DNA of 64,000 bases, from positions 6,696,001 through 6,760,000 of the forward strand of contig OY744467.1 of the NCBI GenBank assembly GCA_963556145.1, read 5' to 3'. Within the stretch, counting starts at the first letter, position 1, and each line of letters begins with the position of its first letter. The notes beneath the pieces were generated by a model that searched no databases, was not told the DNA's origin, and saw nothing but the letters and a program-made list of their open reading frames with translations. Positions 47,031 through 59,053 of this stretch are shown piece after piece. Source of the stretch: Hygrocybe punicea (taxonomy: Eukaryota; Basidiomycota; Agaricomycetes; Agaricales; Hygrophoraceae). A program made the translations under genes and the position numbers.

Positions 47031-47189
47031 CTTGCTCAGCATCTGCTAAGTCATACAATAATAATCATTCCAATCCACATGTTACATAATTTTAAATAAT
47101 TTACATTTAGCAACTACTTAAAATAGATATAGCAAATTACATCATTATTTTACCTAAATACATGGTATTCTACTTATCAGGGGAGATGC

Positions 47190-47700
47190 AGGGAGGTGGA
47201 GGTGGAGGAGAGGACAGGAGAGGGAGGGCAATGGCAGGGGGTGGGCAAGGGGAGAAGGGCAGGAGGTGGATGGGAGGTGGATGGGAGGTGGGGGTGGCAG
47301 GGGGCAGGAGATAGGCAGGGGAGAAGGGGCAGGTTAGGAAGGGACAGACTAGGAGACAGTCAGGGGGAGAATAGAAAGGAGGAGCGAGGAGGGGGAGGGG
47401 AAAGGAGGGAAAGGGTGGGCCCAACAAAATTACATACCGGTGTTCCCTGGTGTCCACACCCCTCCGCGTCCTTGGCCTTGTCCCTGTCCTCGTCCCCGTG
47501 CCCGTGCCCATGCCCATGCCCATTCTTGTTGTCCTCGTCCCCGTCCCCATCCCCGTCCCCGTCCCCGTCGTCCTCATGTTCATCATTTTCGTCCCCGTCC
47601 CCATCGCCCCCGTCCTTGTCGTTTTCGTCCCCATCCCCGTCCCTGCCATCCCTGCCATCCTCGCTGTCCTCGCTGTCCTTGCTGTCCCCATTGGAGTAGG
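47190..47700 (-). repeat. GGGGA/CCCCGTCC low-complexity tract
   Basis: Purine-rich GGAGRGGGAGG (47190-47430) followed by CCCGTCCCCRT hexamer-like repeats (47455-47690). Read on the minus strand it parallels the purine repeats and pyrimidine tract at 4020-5045. 47701-48420 has a GC-rich stretch but no supported gene. Confidence 0.7.
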
Positions 47701-48421
47701 AGGAGATCCTACTCCATGAGAAGTCGAAGAGGTGGTATAGTCAAGGCTCTCTGCTAACAAGGCTAATCCTACGAACTAATCCTACGAACTGTGGGAACCA
47801 TCACATGATCACTGGACTAGTGGCCACAATCCACTAGTCCATGCACCCCTCACCAAAAAACGGCAGCGTCCTCGCCGTCTGGCTGTCACAAGAAAAACAC
47901 AAAGCATAATGAAAACTAGCCAAAACACAAAACACAAAACACAACCTCAAGAAAGCCCTTTTCATGGGTCCAAATCTGGCGCATCCCACTCCGGCCTAGT
48001 CTAACATCTTGAGGAAATACGCAACGCAAACGCAACGAGGTAGTAATCCGATATGAAATGGTTTCTTGTGACCGTGGTAGCATGAATGTGGGGGTGGTGA
48101 AGAGGCAAAGCACTGGACATGAGATAGCATCAAGGAGAAATAGCATGACATAAAATGAATAGAGTGGGGATAGTGATTTTAAAAAAAAACAGAGATAAAA
48201 GGATATGTTACTTGGGTGCTAGAGCGGGCGCCAGCGTCGAGGAATCTCTTTGCGTAGGCTCTGGAAAGCGGTTGCGAGGCTGCGGGGGGCCTCACAAAGC
48301 TGCAAGGGCCAGGGGTGCAAAACGCAGGGGCCATGAATTAGCGGTGCGGCAAAGGGTGGTGGGGCCTGGAAAGTTGTGGGCCGGCCTTGCCACACCAACT
48401 CTGAATGACCATGAGAACGAT

Positions 48422-50520
48422 ATGGAGTGTGATGACAGCTGTATCATGGGTGCAGCTGAGATGATTGAGGAGGCTCAGCATGCAGGGAACCTGGACGTCT
48501 TCCTGATGGGTCTAACTTTGGAGGGCTTACACATTCAGTTGGAATTGGGGAGAGATGCTGTCAAGCCAGAGGAAATTGTTGTGTCCTGGGACATTGACAG
48601 CTTGATTTGGGTGACAATGGAGCCTGAGTTCAAACACGCGATCAACATCTTTACTTTGCCCCAAATCCGCCACAAGGCTCCAATTTCCAAGCACAACCAT
48701 GTTTATGTGGAACTACTCTTGCCTCAGTCTGAAGAAGATAAGGAGTATCTGGGCCCAAGAACAGAATTCAAAACCAAAACTTTCCATCTCAGCAGGCTGC
48801 CACATGTTGCCTTTGGCAAGTTGGGAGATGGATCAGGCTTGATGAACTTGTATTTGGTATTTCCTCGCATCTCACATTGGCATGAATACATAGGACAATG
48901 GATGAGCATGGTGCCTTGGGATATTCAGGGACAGTTCTGGAACAAGGTGGTCAGCCCAGCAATGCTTTTGGTGATGGATGATGCATTCTATCCATGCATG
49001 GCTCTCAGCAGTGAGCAGATGAGGTTCAAGGCATCTGCCAAGGGGAAACTCAAGGTGGAATCTAGAAAGTCTCCAATGTTTCCATTCAAACAGGCCTCTT
49101 TCCAACTTTTGCTTCAACACATGAGAAGACTGGTGAGCCATTCCTTGGTTTTCATGATGTCTCACTCTGCTGGCAGATTGATGAGTCGCCAGATGCCTTG
49201 GGGATGTTTGGCTCATTCTTCTTTGTGCTGGAAATGAAAGGTTCCAAACTCTACACCAAAGAAATTGCCACAGGCAACCAGAAATGCTTGAAAACCTGTT
49301 TTAAGGATTTGTGGATGGAGTTTCCTGGTCTAGACAGGGATATTACACTGGATCAGTCTCATGGAGAACTCTACATGGACTTGTTCATCACTTACAATGC
49401 CAATAACCCTTGTGGGACTTTGTAAATTGGATTCTTTAGAGGCTTCATATGGACTTGGAGGTTACACCATGGGGATCATTCACCATCTGAACACATTGAG
49501 CCATTACGGTGGCCTACAAGCTGAGATGGCTGGAGTGAGATGTTGGAGGAATCACATCATGTTTTGCTCATCATATAATCAAGCCTATGAAGTGACTCAC
49601 AAGCTGGACAATGGCAGAGACTTGTTCAGTGAGAAGGAAGCTTACAATCTGGACCTAAACTTTCTCTCTGAAATCGATCAGGTCATGCAAATCTACACCA
49701 CTGATGCAGACAAAAGGTCTTATGGTGTGAGGGATGAGTTTTGAGTGGGAGGCCAGATCTTGGAAGCTTTCATGGAGGGTGCTGATAGCATGGTGAGGTT
49801 TTCTATTTCATGATGTCCTCATATCACTGACATTGGCTCAGGTTGAGGACATGGTAGCTTCACAGCCCATCCTATGGCTGCCATCTCATACCTGGTTCAC
49901 ATTCCTTGCCTAGTGAATGGCTGTGATTCGCAACACACAACAGTTGTTGGCCAAGACTGTCCCAGGAAACTATGGGGTCATGACAGGCCTTTTGACATAC
50001 ATGCTGCAGTCTGTGTTGTTCAGCCCCAGCATGGTCAGCTCATGTGTGCAGGAATCATTGCGCTTGTTTTGTTACAGGCAGGTTGTCGACCACTTTGGCA
50101 TGTTGTTTCTCCACAACCTTGACCTGTCCAAGGACAATTGTCTTCCAGAAGTGTTGGATTGAGATGAAATGGATATCCTCTGGACATTGGGTGTTAAGCA
50201 GAAGAGAAAGTGAATCAGAGTTCCAAGCCCTGAGGTTGAGGATGAAGAGTGATATCCCATTGGACAGACTCCCACGTGGAAGGAGGTGAAACACTGCCTG
50301 AAGGAGACTCCATGGAGATTGTTGAGGCCGCTCATTTGGACACCTGACTTGGAAGATATCGAGGGTGTTGCTAAGAGACTGTTCAAACTATTCACCACTC
50401 ATATCTGGGCCAGTCTGAATGGGAAATGGTGCACGAAGACTGTCCTACCTGGGTCATTGCAGGAGGCATTGGAGTGCTGGACTCTAAGGGAGACACACAG
50501 GATGCTCACCTCTGCAAGGT
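48422..50520 (+). pseudogene. Decayed orphan Agaricomycete multicopy protein
   Basis: From a likely ATG at 48422, the frame gives VSWDIDSLIWVTMEPEF, KHNHVYVELLLP, HVAFGKLGDGSGLMNLYLVF and FWNKVVSPAML. A 44-nt intron (49132-49182) leads into MFGSFFFVLEMKGSKLYTKE. A frame shift near 49416 leads to KLDSLEASYGLGGYTMG, HHLNTLSHYGGLQAEM and RSYGVRDEF; stops follow at 49742 and near 49915, then VPGNYGVMTGLLTYMLQ. I recognise the arrangement as a large basidiomycete family of unknown function, usually over 600 residues. Open 5' sequence from 48155 is GC-rich and probably not coding. Confidence 0.6.
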
Positions 50521-50784
50521 ACATTATATATACTGCTTTCTAAATAAATTGGGCTAGACTAGTGGCGGACTAGTCATTGATGTAGATTTCTAACCGCAAA
50601 CAGTTTGTATCCACATGCCTGCAATGGATTGAAATCATGCAGAATATGGTGCGTGGGTTGAGGATGTCTGTATCAGGCATGACCTTGTAGGCCTCCTTAT
50701 GTGTCGATTGAATTGTATGTGCCATGGACCAAGCATGCTCATTGTGTGTGATCACATGAGACGAGATATAAAGGACTCAGAAGA

Positions 50785-51200
50785 ATCATCATGTAAGGTA
50801 TCGAATGGAATGATGCTAATGTAGTACTGAGATGGCTACACAAAGAGTACACTATGTGAGCATGGATGGAGCAGATCGCGAATTGAGCATATATGGTCCA
50901 CAGATCGAGCGCACTTGATCTGTGCAACATGAACATTTGTCCATGCAATGCAGACACTTGCATATGCAGCCATGGTCTGCGGATCAAGCACACTTGATCT
51001 GCGCAACATGGACACTTGCTCATGCATACGTGGTCCACGGATCGAGCACACTTGATCCACGCATGGAATGATGGTAATGTAGTACTGAGAGGGCTACACG
51101 AAGAGTACACTATGTAAGCATGGATGGAGCAGACCGTGAATTGAGCATACATGGTCCACGGACACTTGCTCACACATATGTGGTCCATGCAACAAGTACA
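50785..51200. repeat. Nested tandem repeats (GATCGAGCRCACTTGATC)
   Basis: Two long direct repeats (50796-50905 and 51064-51165) share GTAGTACTGAGA and AGTACACTATGT. Between them are three to four units centred on imperfect palindromes such as GATCGAGCACACTTGATC, spaced about 75 bp. Confidence 0.7.
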
Positions 51201-51362
51201 CATGTTCCGCCAATTGAGCAGAGCTGTTGACACAGTGACAGATCTTGGATCAAAACAGCCATAACACAAGGCATACACACATCCAGCAAACTGCTCCGAA
51301 TCCAGCTCCGATGTGTGAACTACCAAATAAGAACATAAGCCACAAACCTTACCGCTCAGTCA

Positions 51363-51799
51363 ATGACTAACGCAAACCTGATGAACAGCAGACAAAACTC
51401 ACCGATTGAGGACGAGACAGAGGGGGCAGTGGTGAGTGAACGCAATGTCATAGAAGTGATAGATGATGACTGTCACCAATGTATGCCGGAGAAATCACTT
51501 ATACAATGGTGCAACAGGCAATTTACATGCAAACCATCCTGGGCGCGACTTTGGGGTTCACCAAGGTCAATGAGAAATTCAAGTTTGGGACGTGGAATCC
51601 TCAACTGCTCGAGGAAACAAAGGTGAAAGAACTGGTGCAGTCGATGGAGCTTGAAGGCATCCAGTGGTTCCATGGAGGCACGCTGTTGCCATTCGTGGTG
51701 CCTGCAGCGTACATTTATTTCAGGGCATTCAGCAAGATATTACCAACTGACTTGGGATGCCTGAAAATGAGATTGCCCAACTCACTTGGGGATAGCTGA
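51363..51799 (+). CDS. Unrecognised protein, probably two exons
   Basis: A first acidic segment (IEDETEGAVVSERNVIEVIDD) overlaps a second frame with FTKVNEKFKFGTWNPQLL and GIQWFHGGTLLPFVVP, ending at 51799. The second part looks like true coding sequence; it recalls an orphan Agaricomycete family. Splicing unresolved. 51800-52159 shows no gene. Confidence 0.4.
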
Positions 51800-54052
51800 A
51801 TCAGGCTGAGATATATCCTGGGCCAACTGAGATGGTCCAGGCTGATGCTGTCAGGATATATCCTGGCTCATCTCGCAATGTTCAGACTAATGTTCTTAAG
51901 ATATTTTTCTCAGGTTATATCCACAAGACATCTGTTTTGTTGCTAGATGATAATCTACCATGATAACTTGATTGATTCATTGTAGTCAACACCTGGTAGC
52001 TGCAACTACCCATGAAGCTCTGATACATGTCAGCCCTTCTTGTATTTTTTCTTTGAAGGTCCCTCCTCATCTTCTTCCTCTGGATCTATATGATGTTTGG
52101 ACTGTTGCCTATTATTGTTGAATTAGTATCCTTTTCACAACTTATCCCACAATAATGACTTACAATCTGTCAGCGGATGGAATCTGCTCAAATACTGACT
52201 TCACCTCAAGCATGACTTTCATCCACCTTTCATGTTCTGCTTGTCCCCCAATCTGAATTCCCCATTCCTTTAGTCCCACCAAGAACAGAACAATTCCTCC
52301 AAGTCCTCTTCTACACCATGTTTTCTCCAGAACACTATTTGCAGATATACCACCCAAGGTACACCATTGCCACCACTTTTCCATCTGTTTTTCAATTCTA
52401 TCGAAGTCCATGATATCATCCTGTTTCTTTGATCAACTCAAGCTCCAATTTACTAAGGATCGAGGGGGGTTGAATTCAAAAGCAGGTGGTGTGGTGGGAC
52501 CACCCAAGCGAACCAGGGCCAATTCAGCACCTACCCAAGCCTCACAAAGATGACTCCAATCTTGACCCAGCTTAGAGATTGTGTTCTCATCAAGGCCAAT
52601 TTCCAGACCCAGACGCTGCATTTCTCTTGGAATACCTGTTGTCTTGATAATAATTTTTGGAGGAACTGGTAATTTTTTTAGCCTGTGGTTTTCATGATCA
52701 GTTATGCATGAGACTATATGTAAATGTTCAACCTTTCAATGTCCTCTAGCACAACTTCAATAGCCCTCATAATGGAATTGTATCCCACAAGTGATGTTTG
52801 GCAAGTATAGTCTGGAAAATCACTTGGTATATCATTATCTTGAATAAAGTGTGCCTGAGTGTATGCCTGCAATGCTAATCCAAGGCCAAGAAGGATCTTC
52901 TCAATGGATGAAGTACAATGGAGTTTTCCAGAGGAAGGATCAATCCATGGTTGTGTTACAATCCAAGACATGAAGCTCTTGAAGCTGTCTGGATGATCAC
53001 TATCTGAAAAAGATTTGGCTGGAAGATATTTGTGGGAAAAGTTGCAGCTTGCCCATGAAGCAGGAACTTCAGAATGGCTTGAAACATGCTTATCCTGTGA
53101 TAAAATAAGATTTGAAGAGTGATGGGAGGAAAATATAACAAACTGCATATTTTATCAGTGCCAAGGTATCCTGATACTCCTTTATGGATGATAACATTTT
53201 GAGAAATGCTTGATTGCTGTACAAGGTGCCTGCTGGTGATTGTTTATGAGCTGCTCCTGCAGCTGGAGCACTTTCTACCTCTTTTCCCTCAGCACTGTCC
53301 ACCTCAACATACAACCTTTTTGCCCATTTTACAGGAACTATTTTTTTCTTTTCCACGGCACGTAACCCTTGTTTCACTTGCAATGGTCATTTTCCAGCTT
53401 CTGGCCTCATATACCAGAAGTGATAGCCCATTTGCACATCAATTTGTCATGCATGATGGCTCTTTGATGGTAATGTTATTGTCATGAGGAATGGATGTGG
53501 ACTTGAAAAAATCCTGGGGATTGGCCTCAATTTCCTTCCAGTGTACAGTGGAGGATTGAGTGTAAAATGCTGTACACACATTAACAATAAATGAGCATCA
53601 ATGGTATTATGAGGACATACCTATCACTAATTTCACAAAATTGCGAAGCACCATCCGCACAACCAAAGGGTCAGCATCGACTGGCTTTTCAGGCAGATAT
53701 GGATATTTGTCATCATTGAATATTGTGATGGCCCAAGGTGAAAGCTTGGAATTGTCTTCTTCATTCTCTACAATGCCATTTGAATTAATCATCACATGTG
53801 AAACATGATTGTCAATTACCTTTGCAGAAAGATTGTGTAAATTTACACCACTCATCATAGAAATCACTATCCTTCCATTTGGAAAAATGCCTGGAGAATT
53901 TAGCCATAGGAGCATTGGTCTCAAATCTCGTTACATTTCAGTTGATGTTTACAGCCGTTTGAGTAAATGATGGCAGTCCCTGGATTTTTTTTCTTCAATA
54001 AGGAAATTCGGACTTTGGTTTTTTTTCAGTCCTTGTACCATAGCACTTGTAC

Positions 54053-55068
54053 ATGTACAGATCAATCAGCCGAGACGTCAAGCTTGCTGCTATCCGCTTA
54101 CACGATCATGGCATTCTCAGCCTGGATGAAATCCTTGCATGCTGCGGATTCTCGGAAAGAACCTGGTACTGAATTCAAGGCCATCTACGTGCAACTGGCG
54201 ATGTGATCGCTCCCCCATGTACTCTTCGTGGCCGCATTCGCTCCCTCGACCGCGATGATGTACAATACCTTTTCGAACTCATTCGCCAAAACCCCGACTA
54301 CTTTCTGGATGAGCTTCTCCATTTGCTCAAGACAAATCGCTTCATCTCCATTCATTACACCACCATCCATGCTGAACTCACTCGGCTCAATGTCAACCGC
54401 AAGAAATTACAATGCATTGCCCTCGAACGGAATGAGGACCTACGTGCACTGTTCGTTACACGTGCTGCCCAGTATTCACCCGAAGAGATCGGCTTCATCG
54501 ATGAGGTATCCAGGGATGAGCGCACACTGAGCAGGCGCTATGGGAGGTCGAGGAAAGGCAGGCGGGCTTCCAAGAATCAGCCCTTTGTTCGTGGACGCCG
54601 TACCTCAACGGTTGGACTGCTGTCCCTCGATGGATTCGTTTGCAGCAAAACAGTAGAGGGGTCGTTGACGAAGGTGGAGTTTCTGAGTTGGATCGAGCAC
54701 ACTGTGGCATGTACCTGTTCCTCCTAATTGTCTACAACTTTGTCTCATAATGCCTATAGCTACCCAAGTGCTCTCGCTATCCAGGTCCGCTCAGTGTTTT
54801 GATCCTCGACAATGCCAAGATCCATCATGGTGGAGAGCTCCAGGAGCTTGCTGATGGCCTTGGCGTTCGCATTGAATATCTCCCTCCCTACTCACCGGAT
54901 TTCAATCCAATTGAAGAGGCGTTTTCAAAGATCAAACACTTTCTGCGGTGCCATCAGGACTACTATGAGAGGCGGGGTGATGGGATCTTTTATGACATGT
55001 TTGAAGTCCTAGACATCATCACAAGTGACGATGCAGCAGGGTATTTTGCGCATGCCGGGTATTTCTAG
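54053..55068 (+). pseudogene. Tc1/mariner DD34E transposase with one in-frame TGA
   Basis: ATG at 54053, HTH-like KLAAIRLHDHGILSLDEILA, then TWY-TGA at 54169, then NPDYFLDELLHLLKTNRF, first Asp in GFIDEVSRDE, RRYGRSRKGRRA linker, short intron (about 54712-54762), second Asp in VLILDNAKIHH, and NPIEEAFSKIK with 34 residues between the second Asp and the Glu. The TGA is the only disruption, so one base change separates it from an open gene; CGA to TGA by deamination is a simple explanation. The catalytic triad is intact. The product would bind the inverted repeats and catalyse cut-and-paste at TA. Confidence 0.85.
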
Positions 55069-55247
55069 GTAGCTTGTATGTTGTACATATATGTTGTATT
55101 TCTCACTCGAAGGATCATTTGTATTTCTCACTCAAAGAATCATTTGAGATCTCCCCCTCAAACGAAACAAATCAAAAGCATTGTATTACGGGCAAGACAA
55201 CAAATAAAGGGCTATGCTACTGACTACGAGACGACAACTGATTGTAC

Positions 55248-56656
55248 CTACGCATCACCGGCACACCACCTTTCGACTCCATCACGGAATGCAGCAATTT
55301 CACCAAGACGAAAATCCACCTGCTTGAGGTCTTGGACAGTCACGAAACGTAGCATGCGAGCGTGTTGATATGAATTGTCCAGCAGCTTCTCCTGAATGCC
55401 ATTTCCAAGGTCAAACATCGCACAAAACTCGATGATTGGCATATCACGTCCAGGTCCTCGGTTTGGTTGGATGATTGTAGGACACAGTAGGTCATACCGG
55501 TCTACAACCACTTCTGCAGGGGGGGTATACGCAGGTGCTGCCGGGGCATAGGCAGGAATGCCGGGAGCAGGGGCGGGGGCAGGGGCAGGGTGAATGAATC
55601 GGTCAAGTCGTTCCATTATATCATTGCCGAAGGTGAAGTTGATGACAGGCGCGACAGGACCATTGGCCTTGGCCTTCTGAGCCTCTTGACAACGCTGAAG
55701 CACAGGGGAAAGATCGTCCTTGTTCACATCGAAGAGACGGTGATGCGGTGGTGTGTCGACAGTAGCCGGTTCATCATCCATCATCTAGATATGCATGTAA
55801 GTGATGTATCGTGAGTGAAATAAATGGGACATACCATCGCTGAAGCCCAAATGTCGAGCCGCTCATGGCTAAGGGGAAGATGGATGTGTTCTGAATCAAC
55901 GTAACAATACTTCCCAATGCAATTTGGCTGCTGTTTGGGGCACTTCCATCGCTCCTCAAGAAGCTTCACATTAGCTACACGTTTGAGATTGCCAGGGAGA
56001 GTGGCTGGATCATGCGATTTCTTCTTGGTGCCCGCGCCTGCCTTCTCAGTGTCGACCTCGGCAACTGGTGCATTTTCCTTGTGTTGTGAGACAGTAATGG
56101 TAATGATGGGGGATTCCTTATTTGAGGCCTTGTGAGCCCGAGTTATTACTGTGGTGTAGTCAGCTTCCGAGAGCACCAGCATGCCTGGCTTGGTGATGAT
56201 GCGTGGAATGGTGCACATGATCTCATAGTGGGTAATGTCAAGCTGAGGTGGATTGAGAGATGCTGAGATCTTCGCAAGTAACTGGGCTTTGAAGGTAGTC
56301 CAAGGTTCGTCGAGAGTGAGCTGGAATGTGTGTGACTTTGGGCTGCGCTTGGAAACGGCCTTCTGCAAATCAGCTGCTGAGTAGATCACAATGATGTAGG
56401 TGACATCAATTGATTTTGGAGGTGATGCTAGAAAGGAATGGGTGAGTTTCAGGTGCTGATATGGGTTAGAACACTAACGGCTTTTCCGAGGTCGAGATCG
56501 CTTTTGAGGAACGCTGACAACTGGGGCACTCTCCAACTCCTCATGGCCGCTGTCAGCGTGGTCAGAGTCATGCGATGAATGTGATGAGCAGTCAACATCA
56601 GAGCTGAGAATACTGGGCTGGCGTCGAGGATGCTTCTTCTTGCGTCCATGGGTCAT
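55248..56656 (-). CDS. Mariner-borne partner protein of unknown function
   Basis: Three exons, all open: 56656 to about 56479 (MTHGRKKKHPRRQPS, basic then Ser/Asp-rich), about 56428-55834 after a 48-nt intron (a globular part with SHTFQLTLDEPWTTFKAQL, and a Cys/His cluster CPKQQPNCIGKYCY..HIHLPLSHERLDIWA), and 55783-55248 (Pro/Ala repeat linker, then a helical C-terminus QEKLLDNSYQHARMLRF, DFRLGEIAAFRDGVERW resembling a SAM-like domain). The Cys/His cluster could bind zinc. It shares order with 61502-63050 in element 2. Perhaps a DNA-binding or regulatory partner of the transposase; that is inference. Confidence 0.7.
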
Positions 56657-57559
56657 GCTGGTGAGTGGAGCAGGAAAAAAAACCAAAGTCCGAATTTCCT
56701 TATTGAAGAAAAAAAATCCAGGGACTGCCATCATTTACTAAAACGGCTGTAACTTCTTGAAATAAATGAAAACCTACTTGGATACAGAAGCTTCATCATT
56801 CTCATTCTCATTCACATGAGTGGTTAAGATGACAACATGAACCCCCATTTTGCGATGGAGATCATTCATAAAGCTGGTCACTGTTCTATGGAGTTGTGTC
56901 TTGGCCTCTCTGTTGGAATAGTCAATCAAATATTCACATTCCCATAGTATAATTACATACTCCATTTGCTGTTCATGTGGCCAAGCTTCTGTATTCCATT
57001 TTTTAGCCTCATCATCACAATGTGCTTGATCCTCCTCTGATAGGCCATTCCAGACATTTGTGAGTGCAGGCTGATAAGCACTCATATGAGTGTGGCTGCC
57101 AGCATTGATCAAATTTTGCATTTGTTCCTCTTGAATAAATATCCTGCTGCTGTTCTCCGTGTCCATTGTTTGCCCCACATATCATTTCCCTTTCCAACAC
57201 CACTATCCTTCTCAACATGACTTTCCAACTCCTGAGCGTCACCTCTAGCCTTTTTCTTGTTCTGTTGGGATTGTCGCTCATTCTTAAACCAATTAGCAAT
57301 TTTCTACTCAAGGTTATTATGTTTAAAATTAAGAGAAGTATAATTAAAATGATATTAACCTTGTGAAGAATGTCTTTATCATCAGACAGAACAAATGGTG
57401 TTTTGTTGGCTCCCTTCCTCGCCTTTTGAAGCTGATGCAACTCTTTGATGATCTCAGTTCCAATTTTTTTTCTTATTTTCATTGTTGGTGGTGGAAACAT
57501 ATTTGTTGTAGTGAGACTTGAGAATTGCCTGGATTTCTTCAGTTGCCCAAGCCATTTGT

Positions 57560-58080
57560 AGTTCAGTATGTGGTAGACTGGAGGATGAGTGAAATAGAAG
57601 TGATAAGGGAAGTTAGGATGAACTCTGAAAGCTAAAACAGATTTTCCTTGCAAATTGGAACAGTAGTAACTCAGAAATCGGAGTAAACTTGAGTTGCAAC
57701 TGAGTGACGTGGCAAATTCCCACGTCAACAATCACATGTTCAAAATATCACGTGATGGTTCAATTGTATTTAAACTCCAAAACCTTCATTTTCACCTTCA
57801 GTGCTCTTCTCCCACTACCACTCACCCTGGCAGAGAGAGCCGAATCTCTCTGCTTGATGCCAGGGCACTGAAGTCCTGGTGAGGGTGCAGCCTGTGGTGT
57901 GATCTGCACTCATTTTTGTAGACCTTGACATGTTACCAGCAGAGGGGGTGGCCCCTCTGCTATTCCCTGGGCATGGGTCCAAGGGTAGGTAACCTTAAAA
58001 GGTTCTCAAATTTATACGTAGTAGTAGAGATCATAGTAACAATAAAATGAAATATTATTTTCTGCATGTCACTTAGTGTT
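57560..58080. other. No supported gene; small hairpin
   Basis: Contains TGGCAGAGAGAGCC and the nearby inverse CTCTCTGC (57828-57856) and repeats of CAGGGCACTGAAG type. Promoter region of the minus gene that starts at 57555. Confidence 0.35.
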
Positions 58081-58089
58081 TGCGATGGC

Positions 58090-58360
58090 CATCCATACCT
58101 CGCAAAGTTGCATGTTTTGCGGGGGTCATCGCCGTTGCTGTCGCCATCATCATCTTCTTGGCAGCCATCCATACCTCGCGAAGCTGGCACATGCCTATTG
58201 ACGCGGTGGCAGGTTTCACGAGTATTTGGGTGGTGGCTGTCGTCACTGATCCTTACGTGGGTCGCGCATCATTCCCCACGACTGTTCTGTGGTCCCTGGA
58301 GACCTCACGGACACAGCGCTGATGTCCATTGATGTTGCGGTGCATGCATGCAAGGTCAGT
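58090..58360. repeat. Three dyad-like modules
   Basis: Partial dyad at 58094-58126 (ATACCTCGCAAAG / TTTTGCGGGGGT), full at 58171-58225 (TACCTCGCGAAG / TTTCACGAGTA, centre TGCCTATTGACGC), and 58299-58358 (ACCTCACGG / GCAAGGTCA, centre ATGTCCATTGATGT). Diverged members of the window-wide module. Confidence 0.6.
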
Positions 58361-58900
58361 TGGGATGGGAAGGGGTGTTGGGCATTGGGGTAGGAGCCAT
58401 CATCGTCGTTGCCAGATGTGGTGGGGCTGTTGGGCGTTGGGAGTTGCACATTGGGCATTGGTCATTGGGGAGGGGCCATTGTCATTGTTGCTGATTGCAG
58501 TGGGGCCGCTGGGCATTGGCGTTGGGTGTTGGGTGTTGGGTGTTGGGGTAGGAGCCATCGTCGTCATCATAGGGCCATCATTGCCAGATGTGGGGCCATT
58601 GGGCATTGGGAGTTGGGAGTTGGGCGTTTGGGTCATCGTTGGGCAGATGTGGTGTGTGCGCATTTTGGGTCTTGGGGCAGGGGCCATAGTCATGTGGTGG
58701 GGCCGGGCATCCATTACTGGGACCATTGCCATTCTCGTCATTGGATATTGGTTGGGTTCCAGTAGATGTGGGCCATTGCTTGTGGATGGATGTTGGGCAT
58801 TGTTGTTGGCGGTTTTGGTGGGGCTCATCTCTGTGGGATGTTGCTGGAGCCGTTGGTGGAGCTATTGTCATTGTCATCTGTGGTGTTCTTAGTGGTTGTG
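58360..58900 (-). repeat. GGGCATTGGG/GTTGGGYG low-complexity repeat
   Basis: Many TTGGGCATTGGG and GGTGTTGGG repeats. Read inverted (CCCAATGCCC) it corresponds to the triplet/low-complexity section found beside dyads in the hAT-like repeats. Open frames here are not called. Confidence 0.6.
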
Positions 58901-59053
58901 ACTTCTGGCTGTGCAAACCTGTGAGTAAGTCAGATGAAGTCAGTACAGTTTTAGAGTTTGAGATGAGCATTGCTGCCTCATTGCAAGTTTGCATTGTTCT
59001 TGCACTCAAACTTCATTCTCTCTGATTTTTTCATCCAATCAATTACCACTAAT

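Larger units (their letters stand above)
53952..56749 (+). mobile_element. Tc1/mariner element 1 with two convergent genes
   Basis: 2798 bp between TA duplications (53950-53951, 56750-56751). Ends read CAGCCGTTTKAGTAAATGAT and continue as nearly identical inverted repeats for about 80 bp, through GATGGCAGTCCCTGGATT and the T-rich stretch. Encodes a DD34E transposase (+) and a second gene (-) that meet tail to tail at 55068/55248. It lies within a roughly 57-nt intron of the surrounding minus-strand gene. Confidence 0.92.
52160..57555 (-). pseudogene. Multi-exon orphan Agaricomycete gene carrying a mariner element in an intron
   Basis: Start MAWATEEIQAILKSHYNK at 57555, frame change near 57470, IANWFKNERQSQQNKKK after an intron (about 57300-57360), then NVWNGLSEEDQAHCDDEAKKW and HRKMGVHVVILTTH to 56785. 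The intron starting GTAGGTTTTC contains the mariner element and resumes at 53910 with MLLWLNSPGIFPNGR, WAITIFNDDKYPYLPEKPVD, then SWIVTQPWIDPSSGKL, MQRLGLEIGLDENTI and a last exon with EKWWQWCTLGG to 52160. Exons are mostly open, but the early frame change and a stop suggest decay. Multicopy basidiomycete type, function unknown. Confidence 0.55.

Noticed and set aside
46560..47099. Tandem-repeat proteins with LWDIP/LWDVP units
   Set aside because: Open frames on both strands caused by the GGGACRTCCC satellite.
54160..54175. Selenocysteine reading of the mariner TGA
   Set aside because: Fungi of this group lack selenoprotein machinery and no SECIS-like structure was looked for or seen; mutation is simpler.
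58360..58900. Gly/Trp- or Val-rich protein genes
   Set aside because: GGGCATTGGG-type repeats open several frames; no motif or splice structure supports a gene.
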